Shown: positions 19,085-27,301 of the stretch, one piece after another
Layout: each line of letters begins with the position of its first letter
Position numbering within the stretch: the first letter of the stretch is position 1
Assembly (NCBI GenBank): GCA_963726765.1
Contig: CAVSDH010000008.1
Location: 1 to 64,000 of the forward strand
DNA length: 64,000 nt
Source of the DNA: CAIWHR01 sp963726765
GTDB taxonomy: Bacteria; Pseudomonadota; Gammaproteobacteria; Burkholderiales; Casimicrobiaceae
Direction: 5' to 3'
The notes under the pieces: model-generated
The model's input: only the letters and a program-made list of their open reading frames with translations
The model's database searches: none
Told to the model about the DNA's origin: nothing
Position numbers and translations under genes: made by a program

Positions 19085-19392
19085 TTGGCGGCCTCCTGGA
19101 TGATTTCGTGAATGAGCGGGTCGAAGACGGTATTGGCGCGATATACGTAAACGCCCGTCAGCACGACCGATGCGACGATCACTCCAACGCCAACCAGCAT
19201 GCCCACCGGAATGACGCTGGTGGCCGATATGGGCTGCGTGAGTAAGCCCGGTGCAAAGGCCACCAGGAGAATGAATCCGAAGTAGATCACCAAAACGAGC
19301 GCCGTTAGGGTCCAGGCGAGAGTGTCCCGCTCTTTGATGAGCTGATGATATTTTGGATTGTTCTGGATCTTGCTCGCTGACAATTCAGACAT
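19081..19392 (-). CDS. yjcH: DUF485 inner membrane protein (YjcH-like)
   Basis: This 103-residue protein always accompanies ActP in proteobacteria. It has a conserved N-terminal motif (NPKYHQLIKERDTLAW) and two membrane helices (about 30-52 and 64-88). The start at 19392 has a GGAGGGG site. The stop overlaps the actP start by four bases, so the two are probably coupled. Its role is unknown. It is thought to be a partner of the symporter. Confidence 0.92.
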   Translation of the reverse strand: MSELSASKIQNNPKYHQLIKERDTLAWTLTALVLVIYFGFILLVAFAPGLLTQPISATSVIPVGMLVGVGVIVASVVLTGVYVYRANTVFDPLIHEIIQEAAK

Positions 19393-19558
19393 GGCTTCCC
19401 CTCCGTTTGATGCTTGGGACTTCGAGTTGGGGCCTTTTGCAGGTTGCCGAACCGCTTGTATTGTTTGGGGTACACATTGCGCTTGCTCCTCGTGGCTAGG
19501 CATTCAAAACAGAATCGACTGCGGCAGACCACGGAACCGACTGGCAATCCGTTGTGGC

Positions 19559-19585
19559 GCCGGCTGGCCGGCCGGCCGAGCCGGC
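19559..19585. repeat. GC-rich palindromic hairpin in the actP upstream region
   Basis: The arms GCCGGCT and AGCCGGC enclose a run of alternating GGCC units, giving a stem that could extend inward. It lies about 170 bases upstream of the DUF485 start and about 190 bases after the enoyl-CoA hydratase stop. It could be the terminator of that operon without a T-tract, or a structured leader. Confidence 0.5.
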
Positions 19586-19624
19586 ACTAAGCCGGGATTT
19601 GCGCATTGTTCCCACGTTCGGTCG

Positions 19625-19638
19625 TTGACCTAGATCAA
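19625..19638. promoter_or_regulatory. FNR/ANR-like box (TTGAC-N4-ATCAA)
   Basis: The 14-base site differs from the FNR/ANR consensus TTGAT-N4-ATCAA at one position and is embedded in a wider inverted repeat, GTTGA-N6-TCAAC. It lies about 235 bp upstream of the DUF485 start. Oxygen-dependent control of acetate uptake would be sensible, but one mismatch and the distance keep this tentative. Confidence 0.4.
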
Positions 19639-19776
19639 CCCGCGAGTGATGAACCCGTCCGTCACCGATGGGAAGCATTTGGATGAAATATACAAGATAT
19701 GAGACCGTGTCGCTCCAGCCGGCACTCGATGCCGCGGCGCATGACCGGTCGCCCGGCGCGGGCGACCCGCGCGCCA

Positions 19777-20577
19777 CTATGATCCCCAGCGTGGTTTGCG
19801 CTTTTCGACGAATGCGGCGACGCCTTCCTGCGCGTCGTCGGCCAACATGCAGCGGGTGATCTCGGCGCTCGCAGCCGCATAGGCGTTCTCGAGCGGGCGT
19901 TCGAGCTGGTCGTAGAAGAACCGCTTGCCGGCCGCGATCACCGCACGCGGCTTGTCCATCAACTGCCGGGCGAGTGCATCGACCTCGGCATCAAGCAGCC
20001 CCGCCGGCACGACCCGGTTGACGAGCCCCCAGGCGAGCGCGGTCGCGGCGTCGATGAACTCGCCGGTCATCAGCATCTCGAACGCGCGCTTCTGCGAGAT
20101 GTTGCGCGACACCGGCACACCGGGCGTCGCGCAGAACAGGCCGAAATTGATGCCCGACGTCGCGAACCGCGCCCCTTCCTCGGCCACCGCGAGGTCGCAG
20201 GCAGCGACGATCTGGCAGCCGGCGGCCGTCGCGATGCCGTGCACCTTGTGCGATGACCGGCTGCGGCAGGCGCCGGCATCGACAACATGACGTCGCAGCA
20301 CCGCCGGAACAGGTCCCCGATGTACGCTTCGTTCGAATGGGCGAGCATCTCCTTCAGGTCGTGGCCCGGGCAGAACGCACGGCCCGCGCCCGCGATCACG
20401 ACGACACGCACCGTGGGGTCGCCCGCGATGGCGTCGAGCGCCGCCTGCAGCTCCATCAGCAGCGCGCCGTTGATCGCGTTGAATTGTGCCGGGCGATTGA
20501 GCGTCAGCGTCGTCGATGCCGCCCGCATCCTCGCGGAGGACGAGCGGTTGCACTGCAGTGTCGAGCGGCGCGTTCAT
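19777..20577 (-). pseudogene. Enoyl-CoA hydratase/isomerase family protein (two frameshifts)
   Basis: This crotonase-fold protein has about 266 residues. Reassembled, it reads TLTLNRPAQFNAINGALLME (N-terminal strand), VVVIAGAGRAFCPGHDLKEM (first oxyanion loop), then HGIATAAGCQIVAACDLAVA (second oxyanion loop), and ends ADDAQEGVAAFVEKRKPRWG. The catalytic Glu typical of hydratases is not obvious at SGINFGLFCATPGVPVSRNI, which suggests a divergent hydratase or isomerase. Frame changes fall near 20520 and 20262. It starts 9 bp after the acyl-CoA ligase, with an AGGAGG site, so both form one operon. Confidence 0.8.
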
Positions 20578-20586
20578 CCGAGCCTC

Positions 20587-22228
20587 CTATTCGATCGCGC
20601 TGGTCGATTTCGCCCTCTCGCGCAGCAGGAACTTCTGGATCTTGCCGGTCGATGTCTTCGGCAGCTCGCAAAGCACCACCTTCTTCGGGGCCTTGAACCG
20701 GGCAAGGTGCAGCTGGCAGTGGGCGATCAGATCGGCCTCCGATACGGTCGACGCCCGGCTTCACCTCGACGAACGCGCAAGGCGTCTCGCCCCACTTCGG
20801 GTCGGGCTGGGCGACGACCGCGGCGGCAAGCACCGCCGGATGGCGATACAGGACGTCCTCGACCTCGAGCGAGCTGATGTTCTCGCCGCCGGAGATGATC
20901 ACGTCCTTCGAGCGGTCCTTGATCTTGACGTAGCCGTCCGGCTGCATCACCCCGAGGTCGCCGGAATGGAACCATCCGCCGGCAAACGCCTCTTTCGTCG
21001 CCGCGGGATTCTTGAGATAGCCCTTCATCGTGATGTTGCCGCGGAACATGATCTCGCCCATCGTCTCGCCATCCCACGGCACCGGCTCCATCGACTCCGG
21101 GTCGATGACGGTCATGCCCTCCTCGACCGTGTAGCGCACCCCTTGCCGCCCATTGCGTTCGGTGCGCGCGCCGATGTCGAGCGCCATCCATTCCGCATGC
21201 TTCGCGCAGACGGCGGCCGGGCCGTAGGTCTCGGTCAGGCCGTAGACATGCGTGATGTCGAATCCCATGCGCTCCATGCCTTCTATGACGGCCGCCGGCG
21301 GCGCCGCGGCCGCGACAAGGCAGCTCACCTTGTGCGCAATGCCGTGCTTCAGATCGTCCGGAGCATTGATCAGCATCCCGTGGACGATCGGCGCGCCGCA
21401 ATAATGCGTGACCTTGTGCGCGCGTATCGCGTCCAGCACGGCCTTCGCTTCGACGCGACGCAGGCAGACGTTGACGCCGGCGTTGGCGGCCATCGTCCAC
21501 GTGAAGCACCAGCCGTTGCAGTGGAACATCGGCAGCGTCCACAGGTAGACCGCGTGACGCGGCATTCCCCAGTCGATGATGTTCGAGAGCGCGTTGAGAT
21601 AGGCGCCGCGGTGGTGGTAGACCACGCCCTTGGGATTGCCCGTCGTGCCCGACGTGTAGTTGAGCGAGATCGCGTCCCACTCGTCCGTCGGCAGCTGCCA
21701 GGCGAATTCCGGGTCGCCGCCGGCGATGAAGCCCTCGTACTCGAGACGGCCGAGCCGCTTGCCGCCCGGTCCCAGCGGGTCGACGATGTCGATGACGAGC
21801 GGCTTCACGGACGTCTCCGCGAGCGCGGCCTCGACCATCGGCGCGAATTCGGTATCGGTGACGAGGACCTTCGCCTCCGCGTGCTGCAGCATGAACGCAA
21901 TCGTCTCGGCGTCGAGCCGGGTGTTGAGCGTGTTGAGCACGCCGCGCGTCATCGGGACGCCGAAATGCAGTTCGACCATTTCCGGCGTGTTGGCCGCCAT
22001 GACCGCGACCGTGTCCCCCTTGCCGATCCCCGCCTTGGACAACGCGGACGCGAGCCGGCGGCTGCGGGCAAAGGTCTCGGCCCAGGTGTAGCGGCGATCG
22101 CCGTGGACGACCGACGGCAGGTTCGGATACGTGTACGCGGTGCGCGCAATCAGCGACAGCGGCGACAGCGGCGTGTAGTTCGCGGCGTTGCGTTCGAGGT
22201 CGCGGTCGTAGGGGCCGGAGAAGGACAT
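20587..22228 (-). CDS. AMP-dependent acyl-CoA synthetase (one frameshift near C-terminus)
   Basis: This ANL-superfamily acid:CoA ligase has about 546 residues. The P-loop motif NYTSGTTGNPKGVVYHHRGA lies near residue 190, VYGLTETYGP is the A5 motif, and WFHSGDLGVMQPDGYVKIKDR contains the hinge Asp region. The catalytic C-terminal Lys is restored by a frame change near 20747, where one G is missing from a G run, giving VSEADLIAHCQ, then KTSTGKIQKFLLRE. It resembles medium-chain or methylmercaptopropionate-type ligases, but the substrate is not fixed. With the downstream hydratase it would start beta-oxidation of an acid. Confidence 0.88.
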
Positions 22229-22308
22229 GGGAATCCAGGAAAACGTTGAGAGGCCGACGTTGGTATTTTCGCCATGATACTGCGGCCCGGGCCGCCGTTT
22301 CATCTCGC

Positions 22309-22337
22309 TTGCCCGGGGTTGCCGCTTCTCGTATGCT
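22309..22337 (+). promoter_or_regulatory. Candidate sigma70 promoter for the cobalamin adenosyltransferase gene
   Basis: TTGCCC (-35) and TATGCT (-10) are separated by 17 bp and lie 40 bp before the start codon. Each hexamer matches the consensus at four of six positions. It sits in the 148-bp gap between divergent genes. Confidence 0.4.
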
Positions 22338-22376
22338 GCCCGATCACGCCTCGTGTTTCCGAATTCAGCGCACTCC

Positions 22377-22937
22377 ATGGGCCACCGCCTGTCACGCATC
22401 GTCACCAGGACCGGGGATGCCGGGACCACGGGACTCGCCGATGGAACACGCGTGGGGAAGGACGACGCCCGGATTGCGGCGATCGGCGAGATCGACGAGC
22501 TCAATTCCACGGTGGGGCTCCTGCTCGCCGAGGACATCCCCTCCGCCCTGCGCAACCTGCTCACCGCCGTCCAGCACGATTTGTTCGACCTGGGCGGCGA
22601 GCTTTCGCTCCCGGGTCACACGGCTGTTTCGGATGCCCACGTCCTGCGACTCGAAGCGGCCGTCGAGGCACTCAACGCCGACCTGGCTCCGCTCAAGGAA
22701 TTCATCCTGCCCGGCGGAGTGCGCGCCGCGGCCATCGCGCACGTCGCACGAACGGTTTGCCGACGCGCGGAGCGGTCGCTGGTGCACCTCGCCGCGATGT
22801 CGCCGATCGGCGATCCCGCGCGACGTTACGTGAACCGGCTCTCCGATCTGCTGTTCGTCGTCGCCCGCAACCTCAATCGTGCCGCCGCCCGCGGCGACGT
22901 GCAGTGGCAAAAGGACCGCGGAAGCGGCGCCGCCTGA
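22377..22937 (+). CDS. Cob(I)yrinic acid a,c-diamide adenosyltransferase, PduO type
   Basis: This 186-residue ATP:cobalamin adenosyltransferase converts cob(I)alamin to adenosylcobalamin. The N-terminal ATP-binding signature IVTRTGDAGTTGLADGTRVG is textbook PduO type, followed by IAAIGEIDELNSTVGL. The C-terminal helix RRYVNRLSDLLFVVARNLN contains the conserved RLSD residues near the active site. Start at 22377 gives MGHRLSRI. It is divergent from the acyl-CoA ligase and ends just before a bidirectional terminator. No B12-dependent enzyme lies in the window. Confidence 0.95.
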   Translation: MGHRLSRIVTRTGDAGTTGLADGTRVGKDDARIAAIGEIDELNSTVGLLLAEDIPSALRNLLTAVQHDLFDLGGELSLPGHTAVSDAHVLRLEAAVEALNADLAPLKEFILPGGVRAAAIAHVARTVCRRAERSLVHLAAMSPIGDPARRYVNRLSDLLFVVARNLNRAAARGDVQWQKDRGSGAA

Positions 22938-22987
22938 CCGCGAAGCCAACCCCGATTCGACACGACGTCGCTCCGCCTCCGAAAAGT

Positions 22988-23016
22988 CGAAAGGCCGGGA
23001 TCAACCCGGCCTTTCG
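22988..23016. terminator. Bidirectional terminator hairpin
   Basis: A perfect 12-bp stem (CGAAAGGCCGGG / CCCGGCCTTTCG) with a five-base loop lies between the converging adenosyltransferase gene and the small membrane protein gene. The A/T-bearing outer arms would serve either strand. Confidence 0.75.
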
Positions 23017-23060
23017 TCGGCGTGCCGCAGGGAGACTGCCGGCGGCGGCGCCGCCCGGAT

Positions 23061-23324
23061 TCAGCTCGCGCGCGGCTCGCGTTGGGCGACGACGGAAATC
23101 GGCGCCAGCGTCACGGTGCGGACCGGCATCCCGACAACCTCGATCCGGGCAGGATCGACGTCGGCCTCGATGGCGGCCGGGGCACGTGCGAGCAGCGAAT
23201 CGGTCGGACAACCGGTCGCAAGTCCCACCGGAAGAACGACCATCACGGCCAGCGTCACGGCCGAAAGTGCGGCCGCGGCAATCCCGAAAACAGGGCGGAA
23301 AGGCAAGGGTGCGTAGCGATTCAT
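23061..23324 (-). CDS. Small membrane-anchored protein, MNRY family copy 1
   Basis: This 87-residue protein has a start at 23324 and a GAGGAGC ribosome site. It has a short basic/aromatic N-terminus (MNRYAPLPFRPVFG), one hydrophobic segment (about 14-36) and a 50-residue tail that contains VDPARIEVVGMP. The second copy at 23674-23925 shares the N-terminal pattern, the Thr/Val-rich helix and a similar IEVVG/IVVIG strand. It may be a secreted or anchored small protein of unknown function. It is flanked by terminators on both sides and probably has its own promoter. Confidence 0.6.
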   Translation of the reverse strand: MNRYAPLPFRPVFGIAAAALSAVTLAVMVVLPVGLATGCPTDSLLARAPAAIEADVDPARIEVVGMPVRTVTLAPISVVAQREPRAS

Positions 23325-23673
23325 GATGTTGCTCCTCTGTTAGGCGTATACGGCTCTTGGATGCAGCGACGGCGGGTGCCGGATTCAGCGGGTTGCCGTT
23401 TTTTCATGATCGCGTTCTTTGTCGCGGTTCTGGGTTCATCGTAGGCGGCTGCCGCACTGTGCTCAATGGGCACGCGACAAACCCCGCGTTTTGCGGACCA
23501 GAACCGCCCGGCCCGCGACAGGACGCACCCGGGCCCCGGGTGAAACGCGATCCGCGAAGTGCTTCTGCCGGGTCCCTGAAAAGGCGAAGGGCCGGACGTT
23601 CGTCGTCCGGCCCTTCGTGTCTCCGCAGTCGGCCGCCTGGGGGAGCGCACCGGCTGCGGGTGACGTCGATCCT
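23325..23673 (-). other. Gap between the two MNRY paralogues
   Basis: The 349-bp region holds no supported gene. Its only clear element is the strong hairpin at 23585-23617, which would end transcription of the upstream paralogue. The rest should contain the promoter of the 87-residue copy. No convincing hexamer pair was seen. Confidence 0.5.
23585..23617. terminator. Terminator hairpin after MNRY copy 2
   Basis: CGAAGGGCCGGAC and GTCCGGCCCTTCG form a perfect 13-bp stem with a 7-base loop, 57 bases after the stop of the 83-residue gene. Its design resembles the hairpin at 22988-23016, with a CGAARGGCCGG core. Confidence 0.7.
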
Positions 23674-23925
23674 TCAGCCGCGCGGCTTGAGCGGACGGCC
23701 CGCGATGTTCGTGTCGCGAATGCCGATGACGACAATCTGCTCGGGAATGATGAAGACTCCCGCCGCCGGCGTCGGAGCGCTCCTGTACGCCGCAAGCGAC
23801 GTGTCGGCCGGCGCAGGGGCAAGGCTCGTCGGCAGCCCCACGGTCAGCACAAAGGTGAGTGCGGACATCGCGACGGCAGCGATGGCGAAAGTCGGGCGAA
23901 AACGGGGCGTCGGGTAGCGGTTCAT
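23674..23925 (-). CDS. Small membrane-anchored protein, MNRY family copy 2
   Basis: This 83-residue paralogue of the protein at 23061-23324 starts at 23925 with a CCAGGAGC site. It reads MNRYPTPRFRPTFAIA, then one hydrophobic segment (about 14-35), then PEQIVVIGIRDTNIAG near the C-terminus. The shared architecture and adjacent position indicate tandem duplication followed by divergence. Function is unknown. Confidence 0.6.
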   Translation of the reverse strand: MNRYPTPRFRPTFAIAAVAMSALTFVLTVGLPTSLAPAPADTSLAAYRSAPTPAAGVFIIPEQIVVIGIRDTNIAGRPLKPRG

Positions 23926-24168
23926 GGCGTTGCTCCTGGTTCCTCGTCACTCTGTGTCAGGTTGGATGCGGCAATCCGCGCTTCCGGATTCGGCCCTGGA
24001 CGTTGAATCGGCCGGGTCCGATGCCGTCAGGGCAGATCCTAGACAGCCGCCATGACACCCTCAAGACACAAGCGACGAAGCGGTGGATTCGCGGAGCGAA
24101 GGCGTCCGCGCTGCGACGAAGCGGGCGACCCCTTCGCATCAAGGGCCTCGCCGACGGGTACCGCGAAA

Positions 24169-25182
24169 TCAGCCCGGCTTGCGAACGGTCTGGTCGATGG
24201 CACCGAAGATCGTGCGACCGGCGTTGTCGAACATTTCAATGCGCACGCGGTCACCGAAGCGCATGAACGGAGTCCGCGGCCTGCCTTCGAGGATCGTCTC
24301 GACCGTGCGCTGCTCGGCAAGGCACGAGTAGCCCGCCCCGCCCGCCGCCGCCGGTCGGCCCGGTCCGCCGTTCTCCTTGTTCGACACCGTTCCCGATCCG
24401 ACGATGCTGCCGGCCGCAAGCGTGCGCGTCTTCGCGACGTGCGCGACCAGCGTCGGAAAGTCGAAGGTCATGTCGACGCCTGCGTTCGGGCGCCCGAACA
24501 GCGCGCCGTTCAGGTGCGTGACGAGGGGCAGATGGACCTTGCCGCCACGCCACGCGTCGCCCAGTTCGTCGGGCGTGACAGCGACTGGAGAGAATGCGCT
24601 TGCCGGCTTCGATTGCAGAAACCCGAAGCCCTTCGCGAGCTCGGCCGGGATCAGGTTGCGCAAGCTCACGTCGTTGACGAGCATCAGCAGGAGGATCCCC
24701 CGTCCCGCGGCTGCCGCGTTTGCGCCCATCGGCACGTCGCCGGTGATCACGGCGACTTCGCTTTCGAAATCGATGCCCCAGTCCAGGTCGGCATGCACGA
24801 TGTCGTCGCACGGTCCCAGCATGGGGTCGGACGCGCCCTGGTACATGAGCGGATCGGTCCAGAATTCCGGCGGCATCGCCGCACCGCGCGCGCGGCGAAC
24901 AAGCTCCACGTGATTCACATAGGCGGAGCCGTCGACCCACTGGTAAGCGCGTGGCAGCGGCGCCATCGCGCGTCGCGGGTCGAACGCGTCGGCATCCGGC
25001 ATCCGTCCGGCGTCGAGCTCGGAAGCGATGGCGCCCAGCGCGGGGGCGGCAGCGCCCCAATCGTCGAGGGCGCCCTGCAGCGTGCCGGCGATCTCGGGCA
25101 CCGCGACGCAGCGCGCAAGATCGCGCGAGACGACGACAAGCTCGCCGTCGCGCGTGCCGTCGCGGCGCGTCGCGAGCTTCAC
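24169..25182 (-). CDS. Fumarylacetoacetate hydrolase family protein
   Basis: This 337-residue FAA hydrolase is cytosolic, with no leader. The N-terminus VKLATRRDGTRDGELVVVSR is typical of the long betaproteobacterial FAH subfamily. Metal-ligand acids lie in WGIDFESEVAVITGDVP (about 180) and the DVSLRNLIPAEL segment follows. The C-terminal part has GSIVGSGTVSNKE and FMRFGDRVRIEMFD. The start is a GTG at 25182 that overlaps the cysS stop as GTGA, so translation is coupled to cysteinyl-tRNA synthetase. The reaction would be hydrolysis of a 3,5-diketo acid such as fumarylpyruvate or acetopyruvate. The exact substrate is unknown. Confidence 0.88.
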   Translation of the reverse strand: MKLATRRDGTRDGELVVVSRDLARCVAVPEIAGTLQGALDDWGAAAPALGAIASELDAGRMPDADAFDPRRAMAPLPRAYQWVDGSAYVNHVELVRRARGAAMPPEFWTDPLMYQGASDPMLGPCDDIVHADLDWGIDFESEVAVITGDVPMGANAAAAGRGILLLMLVNDVSLRNLIPAELAKGFGFLQSKPASAFSPVAVTPDELGDAWRGGKVHLPLVTHLNGALFGRPNAGVDMTFDFPTLVAHVAKTRTLAAGSIVGSGTVSNKENGGPGRPAAAGGAGYSCLAEQRTVETILEGRPRTPFMRFGDRVRIEMFDNAGRTIFGAIDQTVRKPG

Positions 25183-26588
25183 CGCGCGCTCACCGACGAA
25201 GCGCGCCGCTTGAGGGCGTAGCCGTCGGACCGATCTTCCATTTCCCATCCGGAGTCGGCAATTTCGCCGCGCAGCCGGTCGGCCTCCGCCCAGTTTCGTG
25301 CCTTGCGCGCCGCGGCCCGCGCGTCGGCGAGCGCGCGCACGGCGTCGGGAATCGCCTCGACCTTCGGCTCCCACGCGCCCATTGCGAGCCCGAACACGCG
25401 GTCGAAGGCGAGAAGCGTCGCCCGCTTGGTGGCCGCCGGCAGGTCGCCTCGCAGCGCTTCCCAGGCGACGGCAAGTGCACGCGGAACGTTGAGGTCGTCG
25501 TTGATCTCGTCACCGAAGCGCTCGATCAGCGCCGGATCGGGATCCGCGGAACCCGCGTCGCGCAGCGCATGGACACCGTGCCGCATCCGGTCGAGCGCGA
25601 TCGCGGCCGAGTCGAGCGCGTCCCACGTGAAGTTGAGCTGGCCGCGATAGTGACCGGTGAGGCAGAGGTAGCGGTACGCGAGCGGTTCGTAGCCGCGCTC
25701 GATCAGCGACTCGAGGCGCAGGAACTCGCCGGCCGACTTCGCCATCTTGGCGTCGTTCTGCAGCAGGAAATAGCCGTGCATCCAGAAATTCGCCAGCCGC
25801 GTGCCGACTCGCGCCTCGGTCTGCGCAATCTCGTTCGTGTGGTGGACCGGGATGTGATCCTCGCCGCCGCAGTGGATGTCGAAGTAGTCGCCGAGGTATT
25901 TCTGCGCCATGGCCGAGCACTCGATGTGCCAGCCCGGAAAGCCCTTGCCCCACGGACTGTCCCATTCCATCTGACGCGCCTCGCCCGGCGGCGAAAACTT
26001 CCACAGCGCGAAGTCGGTCGCATGGCGCTTCTCGCCGAGCTCGACACGCTTGCCCGCTTCCAGCCCCTTCACGTCGAGACGGGCGAGATAGCCGTAGTCC
26101 TTCTGTTTCGCCGTGTCGAAGTAGACGCCGTCGGACGTCCGGTAGGCGTAGCCGTTTCTTTCGATGTCGGCGATGAAGGCGATCTGCTCCCGGATGTGAT
26201 CGGTCGCCTTGCACAGCACGGACGGGTCTTCGATGTCGAGCCGCTTCATGTCGACCAGAAACGCGTCGGTGTAGAGCTGCGCAATCTCCCAGGCAGACTT
26301 TCCGGTCCGCCGCGCGCCCTTCTCCATCTTGTCCTCGCCGGTGTCGGCATCGGACGTGAGGTGGCCGACGTCGGTGATATTCATCACGTGCTTCACCTGG
26401 TAGCCGTTCCACTCGAGCACGCGCCGCAGCGTGTCCACGAACATGAAGGTGCGGAAATTGCCGATGTGCTGGTAGTCGTAGACCGTCGGTCCGCACGCGT
26501 AGAGACCGACGACGCCGTCCGTGTGAAGCGGGGCGAACGTCCGCAGCGACCGCGTGTAATTGTCGTAGAGGGTGAGCGGATTGGACAT
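25179..26588 (-). CDS. cysS: Cysteinyl-tRNA synthetase
   Basis: This 469-residue class I synthetase charges tRNA-Cys. It has the first zinc-ligand motif YACGPTVYDYQHIGNFRTF, with HIGN as the HIGH box (about residue 38), the second zinc-ligand region WHIECSAMAQKYLG followed by the HCGGEDHIPVHHTNEIAQ segment, and KMAKSAGEF as the KMSKS loop (about 267). The C-terminal anticodon-binding region is complete. It is followed by an overlapping FAH-family gene and preceded, at 18 bp, by an acetyltransferase gene. Confidence 0.97.
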   Translation of the reverse strand: MSNPLTLYDNYTRSLRTFAPLHTDGVVGLYACGPTVYDYQHIGNFRTFMFVDTLRRVLEWNGYQVKHVMNITDVGHLTSDADTGEDKMEKGARRTGKSAWEIAQLYTDAFLVDMKRLDIEDPSVLCKATDHIREQIAFIADIERNGYAYRTSDGVYFDTAKQKDYGYLARLDVKGLEAGKRVELGEKRHATDFALWKFSPPGEARQMEWDSPWGKGFPGWHIECSAMAQKYLGDYFDIHCGGEDHIPVHHTNEIAQTEARVGTRLANFWMHGYFLLQNDAKMAKSAGEFLRLESLIERGYEPLAYRYLCLTGHYRGQLNFTWDALDSAAIALDRMRHGVHALRDAGSADPDPALIERFGDEINDDLNVPRALAVAWEALRGDLPAATKRATLLAFDRVFGLAMGAWEPKVEAIPDAVRALADARAAARKARNWAEADRLRGEIADSGWEMEDRSDGYALKRRASSVSAR

Positions 26589-26606
26589 GGTCTTCAGCGG
26601 CGCAGA

Positions 26607-27116
26607 TCAGATCGGCTTCGCCATGACGTAGTCGTCCATGACATAGCCGCCGCCGATGTCGACGACGACCGCCGCGCGCACGGCAAAGCCATGCTTCTCG
26701 TACCCGCGAATCGCCTGGGTGTTTTGCTTGTTCACGTTGAGGACGAGCATGCGCGCGCCCGCGACGCGCGCAAGGGACGACACATGCGCGATCAGCCGGC
26801 CGCCGATGCCCTGCCGTTGCCGTGATTGCAGCACATAGAGCTTGTCGAGCTTCGCCTCGTCCGGATTGTCGGTGACGTACCACGCGGCAAAGCCGGCGAG
26901 CTCGCCGTCGACCGTTGCCAGCTCAAGTCCTCGCTCGGACACATCGAGGAAATCGGCAAGCGCGTCGGGCGCATAGCCGCGTTCGAGCATGTAGGCGATC
27001 TGTTCGTGCGAAATAATCCCGGGATAGTGGGCGCGCCAGATGCGGCCGGCGAGTTCCCGCACCACGGGCAGCTCTTCGTGCCGTGCGCGGACGATGGCGA
27101 TCTGGGGGTCGGGCAC
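26607..27116 (-). CDS. GNAT family N-acetyltransferase
   Basis: This is an acetyltransferase of about 169 residues. The acetyl-CoA-binding strand-loop is LDKLYVLQSRQRQGIGGRLI (motif A, Q/R-x-x-G-x-G) and the C-terminal part reads LNVNKQNTQAIRGYEKHGF, typical of GNAT motif B. The start is uncertain: a GTG at 27116 (VPDPQIAIVRARHEE) best fits the domain edge, though the frame is open further upstream to about 27257. Acceptor substrate is unknown. It is divergent from arnT. Confidence 0.82.
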   Translation of the reverse strand: MPDPQIAIVRARHEELPVVRELAGRIWRAHYPGIISHEQIAYMLERGYAPDALADFLDVSERGLELATVDGELAGFAAWYVTDNPDEAKLDKLYVLQSRQRQGIGGRLIAHVSSLARVAGARMLVLNVNKQNTQAIRGYEKHGFAVRAAVVVDIGGGYVMDDYVMAKPI

Positions 27117-27221
27117 GGACGCGGGGCGGGTCAGCAGGGACCCTTGAGCATAGCACGCGCGCACTGTCGCTTCCGAACGGTTCCATGCGCCGACGCCCGT
27201 GGTCGAGTGTCGCGCGCACGG

Positions 27222-27227
27222 TAGAAT
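27222..27227 (+). promoter_or_regulatory. Candidate -10 element (TAGAAT) before the arn operon
   Basis: TAGAAT lies 75 bp before the arnT start in the 185-bp divergent region shared with the acetyltransferase gene. No good -35 was found at normal spacing. I also looked for a PmrA-type direct repeat (YTTAAK spaced by 5) and saw none. Confidence 0.3.
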
Positions 27228-27301
27228 TGCGTGTTCCGCCTCCCTGGAATGCTGCACGACAAGCCCTGCCCATCCCCATCCGTCCGCGTTCTCCGATTCC
27301 G

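Larger units (their letters stand above)
19393..19776 (-). other. Intergenic control region upstream of DUF485-actP
   Basis: This 384-bp stretch has no convincing gene. It holds a GC-rich palindromic hairpin (19559-19585) and an FNR/ANR-like inverted repeat (19625-19638), both listed separately, and an AT-richer patch near 19685-19700. It is the likely promoter region of the acetate transport operon. I found no clear -35/-10 pair. Confidence 0.6.

Noticed and set aside
22229..22376. Cobalamin riboswitch before the adenosyltransferase gene
   Set aside because: The 148-bp gap is too short for a standard cobalamin riboswitch and no B12-box-like sequence was recognised.
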